Shown piece by piece: positions 1 to 11,065 of a DNA stretch of 64,000 bases. A program made the position numbers and the translations under genes. The stretch is from Mesocentrotus franciscanus. Lineage: Eukaryota; Echinodermata; Echinoidea; Camarodonta; Strongylocentrotidae. Numbering within the stretch: position 1 is the stretch's first letter; each line of letters begins with the position of its first letter. The notes under the pieces were generated by a model. The model was not told the DNA's origin. It was given only the letters and a program-made list of their open reading frames with translations, and made no database searches. The stretch lies in assembly GCA_037976565.1 (NCBI GenBank), contig CP137682.1:26561714-26625713 (forward strand), given 5' to 3'.

Positions 1-429
1 TATTGATTTGCATTTGTTTAATTTTCACATGCACAATTAAAAGTAATGAATATTCAGAATATGCATCTATTCACTCAATAAAAATAAATGTAGTAAAGTG
101 AGAAGAAATGTAACAGTAAAATGATATATCACTAGATATAGGAGAAATCAAGCACTGGGAGGGTACATACAGAGGCGGATCCAGCCGGCGGTGAGGGGGC
201 GACTCGTAAGAAAATATTTAGCGGCGTTCCGCGCTTGCACGGACAGGGGGGATGTTGTGCCCCCCTAAGAAGCTGAAGAAAAATCGAATTTTCAAACTCA
301 ATTCGTGCGACTTGGTATATAGTTTCCTAGTATCTCAGGTATCACTTGATTTTCAAAACCAGTCAGTACAAGACTAGGACAGCAGTTGGGATGGGCAGAC
401 AGCAATCACTTGCGTCGGGCTTCAGCTTC
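1..429. other. Non-coding flank with a hAT-MITE-like terminus
   Basis: No supported coding exon. At about 171 the sequence cagaggcggatccagccgg closely matches the left terminus of the complete 8-bp-TSD MITE at 54594-54867. The matching right terminus is not visible here, so this is probably a broken or nested copy. The rest is AT-rich or degenerate G/C-run sequence with no recognisable signal. Confidence 0.35.
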
Positions 430-1510
430 AAACACCGTACATCAGGCCCGGGGAACGTTTTTCAAAGTGGGGCTAAAGTATTTACGATCAGGTAGAGCGT
501 AGCGACCGAAGCGAGCGGAGTGTAAATTGGCGTGGGGTCCCGGAAATTCAGAGGTTAAGCAGGCCAGGGGCGGCGGAGCGTCATTCATAGTGGGGAGGGG
601 AACACCAACAATAAAGGGCGTTTCCGGGAAAAGGGGCACCTATAAAGGGAAACCTCAAAGCGAAAATATACAACTTTTTAGACATTGGTATTTACCCCTA
701 CATTGTGAGTACATTATCAGGGATGATTTCAATGTTTGTTTCTGTCTTTACATGGTCCAAGATACTGTTTAAGCATCATACATGTACTTAGCAGTTGGTT
801 GTGATGGTTAGAATATTTATTTGCGAGCGAACTATCAGAGATTTGTGAGGTCGCAGTGCAAAAAATTACATCTTATAAAGACGAAAACAATCCTGATGGG
901 GTTTTAAGCACAATCTAATCATGAAAGACTGAAAAGATCTTTAATAAGAAACATAATTATATCAATTTTAAATACGAGCGAGCGTAGCGAGCCAGATTTG
1001 GGTGAAATTAAAGGGAAAAAATTGCTCTTAATCGCTTTAAATTAGGAGCACTTTTTTATGGGGAAAGGGAAAGGAAAAGTGGGCACATATCTAAAGGGAA
1101 AAGGACACTTACTAGAAAAGAAAAAGAGCACATGTCAAAGTAAAAAGGGGAATTACCAGAGGCGAAAATGGGGCACTCACACTTAATAAGGGGCACTTAT
1201 GATAACGGAAAAAGTGCAATTATCAGAAGGAAAATGGTACTAATTAGAAAGGATAAGTTCAAGTTCAAGTTCATTTTATTCAAAACCACACAAAACATGA
1301 TATAATCTTTTACAACAAAAAGACTGGTAATAGTACATTAATCAATTTGATTACATCAAGGGGCACGTGTAAAAATAAAAGGGGCAACTATCATAGATGA
1401 AAAGGGGCACTTATTACAGAGTTAAAGGGGGCACCTCTCAAATATGAATAAGGGCACTCATCGGAGATTTTTTTTAAAAGGGGCACTTAATAGAGAAAAA
1501 AAAAAAATCT
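430..1510 (+). repeat. GGGGCAC-type dispersed repeat, copy A
   Basis: This stretch starts with GC-rich sequence (aggggcggcggagcg near 565). It then contains many degenerate units of roughly 20-25 bp of the type aaaaggggcacttatcagagg. A palindromic motif, gagcgagcgtagcgagc, lies near 978. The same succession appears in reverse complement at about 14180-15300 and in part at 27335-27910, so this is a dispersed family and not a gene. A (aagttc)n run near 1258 resembles a LINE 3' tail inserted in it. No transposase is visible. Confidence 0.7.
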
Positions 1511-1555
1511 CACGCACAAATTATGCAAAAGCGGTGAGTAATTGCGTCCCGCAGG

Positions 1556-1655
1556 ACACAACAAAAATTTCCAGGTTAGTATATCTGTAAAGCGCTTAGA
1601 GACATCGTAGATGTATTAAGCGCCATACAAAAGCGGAATATTATTATTTCCGGAA
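1556..1655 (+). repeat. SINE 3' fragment
   Basis: The segment with tatctgtaaagcgcttagag, then catcgtagatgtattaagcgc and gcggaatattatt, matches the 3' end of the tRNA-derived SINE at 36932-37287. The tRNA-like head is absent, so this is a truncated copy. Confidence 0.6.
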
Positions 1656-2611
1656 GCTGGAGATGAACCGTTTTCGCATCGTACACTGATTATAATTTTA
1701 ATGATTTACACATCTATCCAATCTGTCCATATAGTGTAACAGTAACGACTCATCTGTGACACTAAAACGATTGTGCATGAGACTGATTTTGTTCGGTATA
1801 ATTTGCATATAATTATGCGCAGATTGAAAAAGAAAATTTTTGACTGACAGTTCGTCTTTTATGCACCTGTACAACTGAATGGAGTGTTTTTACCCAGATT
1901 CTGACGATAAAAGTGTGTAATTTTCTGAACGAATTAGGCTTTTAAGGACTGATTTTATGAATCCGCAAACTGCCGAACTCGGAAGCTTTGCCGACATGCT
2001 TGACGATGCCTCCGTGTTTTTACTTCTCGCATTTGAATTTTTTTCGCGCTTTAATGTGGTGTCGCATTTTGCAGGAAAGTTTTTTGCCGGGGCCTTGCCC
2101 TTGGTTGGTTTCTTTCTAATTTTCTTAAACATACTTTTTCAAAAAGAGGGGCGGCTCCCCGAGGCCCGCCGTAGCGCGGGCCTTGTACATTGTGTAACGG
2201 CATGATGTTTTGACAGATGGACTTAAAGCTAACTGAGTCCCGACACACTTTTCAACATTGTAACTTGTACGCCCTAGTGTAGAGCGATCATCGGCATTTT
2301 GTTTTAATCTTATAGGCCTAAAACACGAATTAGGGCTAGTTCTGACCTGAAAACGACCCAAATCTCGGAGCATGGCTAGCTGAACCGCGGGGCCTTGGCC
2401 TATATACGGATAAGTGAGTGCCCTGGGTCCACTTCTAACTCGTGTTTTTAGCCCTCCTTTCTTCCCTTTTCCGTTTCCTTTCCTTTCCTTTCCTTTCCTT
2501 TCCTTTCCTTTCCTTTCCTTTCCTTTCCTTTCCTATCCTTTCCTTTTTTTTGCTTGCCTGTCATTCGTCGGGAGGGGCAGACTGCCCCTGCCCCCCGTAG
2601 GTACGCTACTG

Positions 2612-2657
<46 letters not shown>

Positions 2658-2757
2658 AACTGCTGCTTCTGCTGCTACTACTATACTACTACTACTATTA
2701 CTACTACTTCTTCTACAGCTATATAAAAACAAAACATTTGCAACACGCGTAACTTAC
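1656..2757. other. Non-coding with microsatellites
   Basis: No exon could be supported. A (cctttc/ccttt)n tract occupies about 2464-2550 and a (act)n trinucleotide tract about 2606-2712. Reading frames across these tracts give low-complexity proteins and are artefacts. The act tract ends about 45 bases from the splice donor of the thrombospondin-repeat exon on the opposite strand. Confidence 0.7.
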
Positions 2758-2929
2758 GAACTTTGTTCTTGCAGGGGTCCTTCTTGCAATCTTTGTAGCG
2801 ACGATCTTCTCCCACGCAGTTCCTACCATTCAACTTGCCATCCATGCAGGTCCTGTTGCCCGCCTGTACCCCAACCCCACATGTAGCGGTACAAGGGGAC
2901 CATGCCCACTCAGTCCACTCTCCTATTTT
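2758..2929 (-). CDS. TSR exon 3 (phase 0 in, phase 1 out)
   Basis: The acceptor acccgcag precedes it and the donor gtaagt follows it. The peptide has EWTEWAWSPCTATCGVGVQ and ends CKKDPCK, a canonical TSR with six cysteines. Its frame needs a phase-0 acceptor whereas exon 2 leaves in phase 1; direct joining would hit a stop. The gene continues beyond this exon (donor present), but no following exon was recognised. Confidence 0.8.
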
Positions 2930-5046
2930 CTGCGGGTGCGAAGAGGGGCATTTTAAGGAAGAAAAAAAATTATTGTCACATAAAACAAGCTCGCAACATT
3001 TTCGAAATATCAACTCAAGGCCAATTTCAATACCTGTTGTACATCCCATACGTCATCGTCATGTTCAAACATTTCAATAGATGACGCGCAAATTACGTTA
3101 GATTGATTTTTCGTGAGGATTGACTGATTGATTGATTGATTGATCGCACCTTCAAAAAAATCATAACTTTCTTATTTTCAATCAGACTTTTTTCGAACTT
3201 TCAATTACCTTTTCCTCTCATTTTTCTGTTTTCAATAAAACCACCTTAATATCAGGGTGGACTTCCCCTTTAATTTTCGAAAATGTGATTCGCCTCCTTG
3301 AAAATGTTTTAAATAATGTTTCATAATTCTTACTTTCTATCTCGACTTTATAGGAGGTGATGTGGTAAAGTGCTGTTGCGTGCAGGTCAATTTTCGGCAA
3401 ACTAATCGGCAAACGCGACACCCCCCCTTCCTTCCGATGCAGAATGCAACGCCCCTAAAGTGAATATTTCCTCTGGGGGCAGTAATACTTACTTGTCTCT
3501 TCAGCAGTGCAAGGGCCCTTGTCACATATCTGGTAACCGCGTACCCATGCTTTTTTGAGGGGTACTCCACCGTTCTCGCATTTATGAGACATCTCAAATG
3601 AGTGTTTCTGCCATGGGGTTATCATACAGCCTCGGATTCGATAATGTTGCCCGACGCCGCCACATTCGACGTCACAATCCAACCATCCACTCCACGAGTT
3701 CCATAAGGATTTAGGCTTTATTTTACTCTTTGGCGAATTTGCTGTACAGAGATGCCATAAGATATATATTTAAAAAAAACACGCATGAATATGATGATGA
3801 CGATGGTGATGATGATAATGATGATGGTGATGATGATGAGGAAGGTCATGATGATGATAATGGGGATGACGATGATCATCATGATGCTGGATGATATTGA
3901 TGCTAATGATGATGTAGTTGATGATTTTGATGTTTATGATGATCAATATGGTAGTGACGACGATGATGATGATGATGATGATGATGGATGATAATGATGA
4001 TATTTTGTTATGCTGATGGTGATGATGATAAAGTGGTGTTGATGATGATGGTGTTGATGTTGATGATGATGTTCTTAACCCATGCAGGGTAGCCGCATCA
4101 GTATATTAACGCTTCTCCTCCTTTACCATACATGGCCAAATAATTATTTAATTCATCTTGGTTGAAGGGGAAAAGGATGGACGTGGGTAAAACTCAATTG
4201 TCCAAGGAGGCAAACACCGAGGAAGGATCGAACCTAAAATAGTACCACTCATGAAACTAAGATAATTTGAAAGGGAAACGAAAACAAAATCACGATTAAT
4301 AAAATCCAATCTAAAATGCACATAATCGAGAAGATAGATGTTTAATCATACTTTTAAAAATAGATGCTTAATTGATAGTGAACATGATGAATGAAGGCCT
4401 GTACCGAAATTTTACCATCCTTTCTTTGGAGGAAACTATTTCTTTGCGTAATTTTTTGGCAAGATTTCCATGGTGAAGATGATCCTGAAAATTTATGGGG
4501 AACGTGTCCCCCATCCCTCTCCCCTCTCCAAGATCAGCGCCCCTGGAGTCTATGATAAAAATTATTTAACAAAAAATATCTAGACCTAGAATTTAAATTT
4601 AAATACAAATTCAAATTATTGATAAAATTCCAACCATGTAGAATCCTTCTCAACTTTTAAGGATTACACAAATTAAACATTTTAGCGTAAAAAATATACA
4701 GTTCACAAAGATAATTGAATTCAAATGTCACAATTACAATAAAGAGAAATGGTAAATTGTTACATCATTTACTGCAACATGCCTCTTCAGGATTGTAATA
4801 CAATATGATACCTAATAATAATGATAATAATACCTAATGCCCAATCTAGAAGACATCTTTGGTTGAAACAATCGGCGATCTCCATCCCATCATCCTCGTC
4901 TCCGCATCCGTCTGCATCTCCTCCAAAAACATCTTCGCATGCCCGGTGTCTCTCGGTGGCACCCCTCCCACACGATGCGTTACAAGGCGACCACGGACCC
5001 CACTCACTCCATCGGGAATAGTAAGCCGTGGAGCAGACGACCATCA
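2758..5046 (-). CDS. Partial gene with three thrombospondin type-1 repeats
   Basis: Three minus-strand exons, in transcript order 5046-4834, 3741-3493 and 2929-2758, each encode one thrombospondin type-1 repeat (TSR). TSRs are small secreted or extracellular domains in ADAMTS proteins, thrombospondins, hemicentin, SCO-spondin and others. They bind matrix and are often C-mannosylated on the WxxW tryptophans. Each exon shows a WxxW or WxxWxxW start and about six cysteines. The first two exons are symmetric phase 1-1, a usual arrangement for shuffled modules. The third begins in phase 0, so it cannot be joined directly to the second: a linking exon is missing or diverged. No start, stop, signal peptide or protease domain was found, so the family cannot be named. 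Further exons could lie beyond either side. Confidence 0.8.
3493..3741 (-). CDS. TSR exon 2 (symmetric 1-1)
   Basis: The acceptor ctgtacag and the donor gtaagt bound 249 nt. The peptide contains WNSWSGWLDCDVECGG, then further cysteines ending in CDKGPC. The WxxWxxW pattern is clear, but the usual CSxTCG is replaced by CDVECGG, a diverged TSR. It joins exon 1 in frame (phase 1). Confidence 0.78.
3785..4075. repeat. (GAT)n-rich microsatellite
   Basis: A degenerate atg/gat trinucleotide tract in an intron between TSR exons. It yields Met- or Asp-rich ORFs that are not genes. Confidence 0.9.
4076..4833. other. Intronic sequence, nothing recognised
   Basis: AT-rich intron between TSR exons 1 and 2. 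I see no coding signal or identifiable repeat beyond short A/T runs. Confidence 0.6.
4834..5046 (-). CDS. TSR exon 1 (symmetric 1-1)
   Basis: The acceptor cccag precedes this exon and the donor gtattatt follows it. The peptide has RWSEWGPWSPCNASCGRG, the WxxWxxW plus CxxxCG signature of a TSR. An acidic insertion (GGDADGCGDEDDG) then leads to a closing CFNQRC. Length is 213 nt, entering and leaving in phase 1, so it could be skipped or duplicated without shifting frame. Confidence 0.82.
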
Positions 5047-5144
5047 CTGGGAGTAAAATGGGAGGGAGATAAAATTTTTAAAAAATCTCCATATCTAGTT
5101 CATAAAAACAATCTAGATCTACTTATATATACGGGTTCTAGGAC

Positions 5145-5300
5145 ACCTACCCGCTGGACATCCACCCCGGATAACCATCCCAGTCAACCACCCCCTAGGC
5201 CATGCAACCACCTTCTAGGACGACTACCCCCGGGACAACTACCCCCGGACAGCTACCCCCAGACAACTACCCCCTAGGACAACTACCCCCCGGGCAACCA
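5145..5300 (+). repeat. Short tandem repeats of the acaactaccccc type, left block
   Basis: Degenerate 15-20-bp units of the form ggacaactacccccggg, all in one orientation. A second block of the same units lies at 11703-11795, on the far side of the large foldback element, and switches orientation there. This suggests the foldback element landed inside, or beside, another foldback-like repeat. A (caagtt)n run follows at about 5318-5340, resembling a LINE 3' tail. Confidence 0.65.
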
Positions 5301-5540
5301 GGCCCTACCCCAGACAAGTTCAAGTTTCAAGTTCAAGTTTCTTCCAACATGAATGTAATACAATTTAACAAATTTATAACATGTAGAGCATATATAAAAG
5401 GAACACTTATAAGGATCAAGTTCATATTAAAAAAAACATTAAAAAAAACAGCCTGGTTGTATAATAGATTAATACAAGAAATGTTCGTCAAAGGCGCTAA
5501 AGTACTAAAACAAATAACTATAAACTGGTAACCCGACACA

Positions 5541-6200
5541 TGCTCCGCCGACAATTGCTCCGCCGACATTTACTCCGCAAAACGCGACTATTGCTCCGCG
5601 ACATTTGCTCCGCGACAATTGCTCCGCCGACAATTGCTCCGCCGACATTTGCTCCGCCGACAATTGCTCCGCCGACATTTGCTCCGCCGACATTTGCTCC
5701 GCCGACATTTGCTCCGCCGACAATTGCTCCTCCGACAATTGCTCCGCGACATTTGCTCCGCCGACAATTACTCCGCATGAAGTGATAAATGCTCCGGTGA
5801 CAAATGCTCCTCGAACGACAGTTGCTCCGACGACAATTGCTCCGCCGACATTTGCTCCCCCGACAATGCTCCTCCGACATTTGCTCCGCGGACAATTGCT
5901 CCTCCGACAATTGCTCCGCCGACATTTGCTCCCCGATGCTCCTCCGACATTTGCTCCGCGGACAATTGCTCCTCCGACAATTGCTCCGCCGACATTTGCT
6001 CCGCCGACAATTGCTCCTCCGACATTTGCTCCGCCGACAATTGCGCTGCATGAAGCGACACTTGCTCCGCCGACAATTGCTCCTCCGACATTTGCTCCGC
6101 CGACAATTGCGCTGCATGAAGCGATACTTGCTCCGGTGACATTTGCTCCGCCCCAAAAGTGCCCCGTAAAATACAAGTGCTCCGCCGACGTATCAGGAGT
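5541..6200 (+). repeat. Left foldback arm, 15-bp tandem repeats
   Basis: About forty units alternating between ...caattgctcc and ...catttgctcc, with small deletions and non-unit interruptions (near 5776-5830 and 6046-6130). The inner border contains ccaaaagtgccccgtaaaat, also found inverted at the inner border of the right arm. Confidence 0.85.
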
Positions 6201-6348
6201 GCCCCGTAAAAGACAAATGTTCCGCCGACAATAAAATTGCTCTCTGATCCAAAAGTGCCTCGTGAAAGACATGAATGCTCCTCTGGCAATTAGTGCAATA
6301 AATTGCTCTGCCGTCATTTGTCCTGCCTAAAAGTGCCTTACAGAAGAC

Positions 6349-6481
6349 CAGGCCCGTAGCCAAGGGGAGGCACGTGCCCCAATTTTTCCAAGATTAGACA
6401 CCCTCCTCTTAGACCCCTCCCCAGGACGTCGATCAATTACATGTATGTGCCCCCAAACATCAAACTCTGGCTACGGCCCTG
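6349..6481. mobile_element. Small hAT-type MITE nested in the foldback interior
   Basis: Imperfect terminal inverted repeats (left caggcccgtagcca, right tggctacggccctg) bound 133 bp. A perfect 8-bp direct repeat, cagaagac, flanks it at 6341-6348 and 6482-6489. An 8-bp duplication is typical of hAT superfamily insertions. It carries no ORF, so it is a MITE, and it is younger than the surrounding foldback interior. Confidence 0.8.
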
Positions 6482-6489
6482 CAGAAGAC

Positions 6490-8689
6490 AAATGCTCAGC
6501 CGTTTATTGCTCTTCCCCATAATGTTTGATTTAAAAAAAATCAAGTTATAGCTCCTTATGCAAGTTCTCCACCGAAAGATAATTACTCCGCTCAAAATCT
6601 GTTTCATGTATTGCACATTAGCTGATCCAAAGCTCAAAACAAACTCTCTCACTCTCTTTCTCTTTCTTGCTCCTCCTTTTCCTTTTACACCATTTTCTTG
6701 TCTTCCTAGCTCTTTTCTTTCCTCTCATGCTATTAGTCTTCTTTCATTTTCCTCACTTCTTCTCTTCTCCCCCTCTCGAGTTCTATTTCTCTCATGAAAT
6801 TGTAACCTAATGTAGTACATGTAGTACATTCTTGTTTAGAATAGTATTTAAAATAATATCCAGTCCGTTTTCTATAGGTTTCTTTCCTTCAGTTAAGTGT
6901 ATGTAGCTTTACTATATATATTAGTGTGTAAAGCACCCTGTCTCATTCGAGTACTTTGTTTTCACTGACTTTAAGTGACACACGGAGCCATCGGAAGAAG
7001 AGCAATTGGCTGATCATGAAGAATTAACATCAAACTGCAACAAAATGATTTGTGAAAATGGGAATAAGCAGAAAGGTTAAGAACTAAACCATAAAGATAA
7101 TAAAATAACAGTGTTATTCATTTTCTTTATTCTTACCTTTTCAAATAACAATTACAAAACTTACATCACATATTCAACCAAACAATTTCCATGATGCAGA
7201 TATCTTATGTATTATCAAATGTTACCATCCTTTTCTGAAAGAACTGTTATCACAATTATCTTCATATTGTTTCAACCTAATTATTTTACAAACTGTATTA
7301 TAATAGGTCTAATTTCCATGATCCTAACATCATTTTCTACTCGGTTTATCTTCTTCTTATCTCAATTCCAATCAAATTTTTATAGGAGTTCTGGGCCCTG
7401 TCTTAAAGAGTTACGATTGATCCAAATCAATCGTAAGTCCTCCAATCAATCGCAAGTTTGCAGTCTCCTATCTCTTATGTACATAGTTGCTATTGATATC
7501 AATCGCAAATAAGTTGCGATTGATATCAACTCTTTGTAAGACGGGGCCCAGGTCATCAAATTACATTTCGAAATAAACAGTTTCAAAGCATTGTGAAATT
7601 AGATTCGTTCCTCAGAGCTATTGGGCCATCCATTAGGATAAATAAAACCTGGCATCGTGATGAGCAGGCACCATAGTTTGTACCCAACCGATAAATGTGA
7701 CCTGCAGAAAATCACTATTCATCTATACTGGAATTTCTTGTGGATGAAAGTGGAGTGTATGCTCATGTTACTTTTCTATTGTTGTTGTTGTTGTTTTTAT
7801 ATGCTCTGCTGTGGCTTCAGAGCTACTTGATTACAAAATTAATGCTTATTTTGCATTGCAAACATCTACGTTGTTCACAATTTGGCAGTAAACAGTGGGG
7901 GAAGGGCTCGGTAAACAAGGATTCTGATTTTAGCATCTTAAGTGAGTTTACATCCCGTGCATGTTCACTGGATATTCCTACTCGGAACATGCCTATACTC
8001 TCTTTGAATTAATTTTGTAAGAGAATATATGAAATATTGTTTGCCGAGGTGTGCCGGATATTATTTAAGCTTTCTTAAGGTGCCTGAAAATGTCTGTTCT
8101 GGAGATGCCGTTCAGTAATGTTCTCCGGCTTAATACCTCCATATAGCCATTTGCAATATCAATATAATTGTACTTAGTAGTGTGATGCTGTATAATCCCT
8201 TGATGTAGTTATGTTATACCCCAAGAATATGAAGAGTTTTTTTGCAAAAGGACCTAAATCCACTTTAGCTATTTTGGAGTAAATCAAGGTTTTTATTTTA
8301 TACATTTGCCTTTGTTCTTTCACCATAGGTCCTTCTAATATCTTGAAGAGTTACCATAAGAGGTAATAAAATGACCGTTTGAAAGATCTTGCTGAAATCT
8401 TGTATTTTATATAATTTCCTTTTAAATATATATTTTTTTATGTCGGGACTTTTGCAAGAAAACAGGGATATAAGAAAACATTTGAATGCTTAATAGACTC
8501 GTACATTATTAGCTGTTCATAATAAAAGTATCTAACATGATAAGCAACAATCTCTCCATCCTTGTACAATCCTATTGCAAGGCTACTCAATCATTTACTT
8601 TGCCCCACATAGCAATAGCATCTATTGAATTCAATTTAGAGCAACAATAGCCCTTGTTGCCGTGATTCATTTGGATAATCAGAACACCA
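6490..8689. other. Foldback interior, no gene seen
   Basis: Contains a pyrimidine-rich stretch (about 6640-6790). Near 7395-7550, stems based on gattga/tcaatc are followed by gggccca-type ends, possibly a small inverted-repeat element. Nothing here can be supported as coding. Confidence 0.5.
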
Positions 8690-8995
8690 TGACTACCTGG
8701 GGTCTCATCGTTAATATTCATAAGGACTATTTCTAAGGACCGCTATTCATAGTATGAGAGGAGGGTCGCTATTCATAATACAAAATCGGGGTCGTTAATC
8801 ATAACGATCACTAATCATAATGCAAGAAAAGAGTGTTGGTATTCATAATATTATACCTAATTTATTGTCCTAGTGTGGGAAGCGTTCCTTATGAGTATAA
8901 TGTCCCTCAATTTGAATTATGAATAGCGGCCCTTACGAATGATGGTCCTTATGAATTATGGTCGCTATGAATAGTGAGGTTACTCTGAATACCTA
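8690..8995. repeat. Inverted cluster of short degenerate repeats
   Basis: The left half repeats ggaccgctattcata-like units and the right half carries their complement (tatgaatagcggcc). The block is therefore a small foldback, with arms of short direct repeats and a centre near 8850. It copies the architecture of the enclosing element with a different unit. Confidence 0.6.
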
Positions 8996-10379
8996 ATCCT
9001 TATCCCCATCCACTTGTCACCTTCTGCCCCTCTTTGCGGGATAATACACCCTGCCCCGTGGACTGTACCCCTCCCGTGGAGTTTTGTGCTCCTTACCCGC
9101 TTTAGTGTAATCCACCATCTTTTGGTTAATTATATCCCTGCCCACCTTGCCCTTGAGCCCTTCCTCTGCATTCTTACTTTGTAAAAAATTACCCAAAACA
9201 TCTTTTCAATTTGTTTTCTCATCCACCCCGTTTAACGGTGCCTATTTATTTTAAAAGCTTATTTTGCAATCTTTCTATTTCAGAGCAGTTTGACACATGT
9301 ATCATACGTTTCCTGTTTGAGCTGTATTTGATTTCTAGATTGTTATTGTTATTCAGGATATTTACCATCCAACAATTGATATGTAGGATTGTTTTTATGT
9401 TATAATGCTCCCTGTTGCATCACCATTTGAGAGTGTTTTGGCTATTGTTCGGTTAGCAGGAGTAAGAGAATGGTTTCCAATCCTTTTTATACATATTTTG
9501 CAATATCAGCATAGATTCTTTGATATGTTAATAATTGCATGGTGCTCAATCCTCTTGTTTTTAGTTTACTTTGTACTTGCATAATTATGCATATCAAAAA
9601 TCTGGTTAAAGACAGCCGTAAGTTCTGGGAAAAGTATTTTGTTGTGTGTGTTTTCCCATCCCCCCCTTCTCATTTAGGAAGAATGTTATAACTTTTTTAA
9701 AGGTTCCCTGAAAGGGGTTGCTCGTCAAATGCCTTAGTTTATAATTGATATTAGTAATGACAAGAAGTAGCTGAAGTGTTTGGGCTGAACATTCATGCCA
9801 GAATAAATTGAGTTTGGTCCCATAACTCGTTTCTGCATGCAGCGCACGTGCCTGAGGGGGACTTTCGTGTGCAAATTTATCGATTCGATAATCCCTAAAT
9901 CTTGTTTATGTTCTCTTTTTTACGTACAAATGTCCTTCAAAGCTGATTTTGATGCCTCCCCTGTTATTTTTTTAAAATTCCATGATGAATGCTTTACTCG
10001 CAGATGGTATACCTATGCTGCATGTGCTTGCTTGCATTGAGGTCATTTCAGGTCTTACATATTGATGAGCTGTTTGAAATTAACGAGGAGGTATGCGCGT
10101 ATTGGGGAATGTGGCTCGCTGCTCTCCTTTCTTTCTTTTTTTCTTTTTTAAACTTCCCTGACATGTAATGATTGCTTAGTGTACATTATCTGGGACGTAC
10201 AGTGATAGATGAAAAGTTATTTCAGCATATTCGACATGACTTTTAGGTAACTCCTTTTTCTCCCACATCATCAACATTCATTCATTTCATTTCATCTACA
10301 TTATTTCATGAAATGCATTCAGAAAACGAAACAAACTAAAACAAAACAAAGAAAATAACACATGAAGAAAAATATTGTC
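8996..10379. other. Foldback interior, no gene seen
   Basis: AT-rich sequence with short open frames only and no recognisable transposase, LINE or SINE motif. Confidence 0.5.
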
Positions 10380-11065
10380 GGCGAAGCATTTGTCGTATAT
10401 AGTACTAGTAGCATTTGTATTTTTACGGGGCACTTTTTGGGCGGTGCAAATGTCGTCGGAGCATATGTCACCGGAGCAAGTGTCGCTTCATGCGGAGCAA
10501 ATGTCGAAGGAGCAATTGTGGGCAGGGCAAATGTCGGAGGAGCAATTGTCGGCGGAGCAAATGTCGGAGGAGAAATTGTCGGCGGAGCAATTGTCGGCGG
10601 AGCAAATGTCGGAGGAGCATTTGTCGGCGGAGCAAATGTCGGAGGAGCAATTGTCGGCGGAGCAAATGTCGGCGGAGCAATTGTCGCTTCATGCGGAGCA
10701 ATTGTCGGAGGAGCAATTGTCGGCGGAGCAAATGTCGGAGGAGCATTTGTCGGGGAGCAAATGTCGGCGGAGCAATTGTCGTCGGAGCAACTGTCGTTCG
10801 AGGAGCATTTGTCACCGGAGCATTTATCACTTCATGCGGAGTAATTGTCGGCGGAGCAAATGTCGCGGAGCAATTATCGGAGGAGCAATTGTCGGCGGAG
10901 CAAATGTCGGCGGAGCAAATGTCGGCGGAGCAAATGTCGGCGGAGCAATTGTCGGCGGAGCAAATGTCGGCGGAGCAATAGTTGGCGGAGCAAATGTCGC
11001 GGAGCAATTGTCGCGTTTTGCGGAGTAAATGTCGGCGGAGCAATCGTCGGCGGAGCATGTGTCAT
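10380..11065 (-). repeat. Right foldback arm, 15-bp tandem repeats
   Basis: Inverted counterpart of the left arm: ggagcaaatgtcggc and ggagcaattgtcggc units, with the same non-unit interruptions in mirrored order, including a cttcatgcgga block. The shared interruptions show that the two arms derive from one ancestor and not from independent expansion. Confidence 0.85.

Noticed and set aside
5541..6200. Regular 15-bp repeats considered as a CRISPR array
   Set aside because: Units are contiguous with no unique spacers, and the genome is eukaryotic.
5505..6317. Long open frames in several frames over the left foldback arm (up to 270 codons)
   Set aside because: The 15-bp repeat unit is a multiple of three, so any stop-free unit stays open. 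The peptides are pure repeats and differ by frame.
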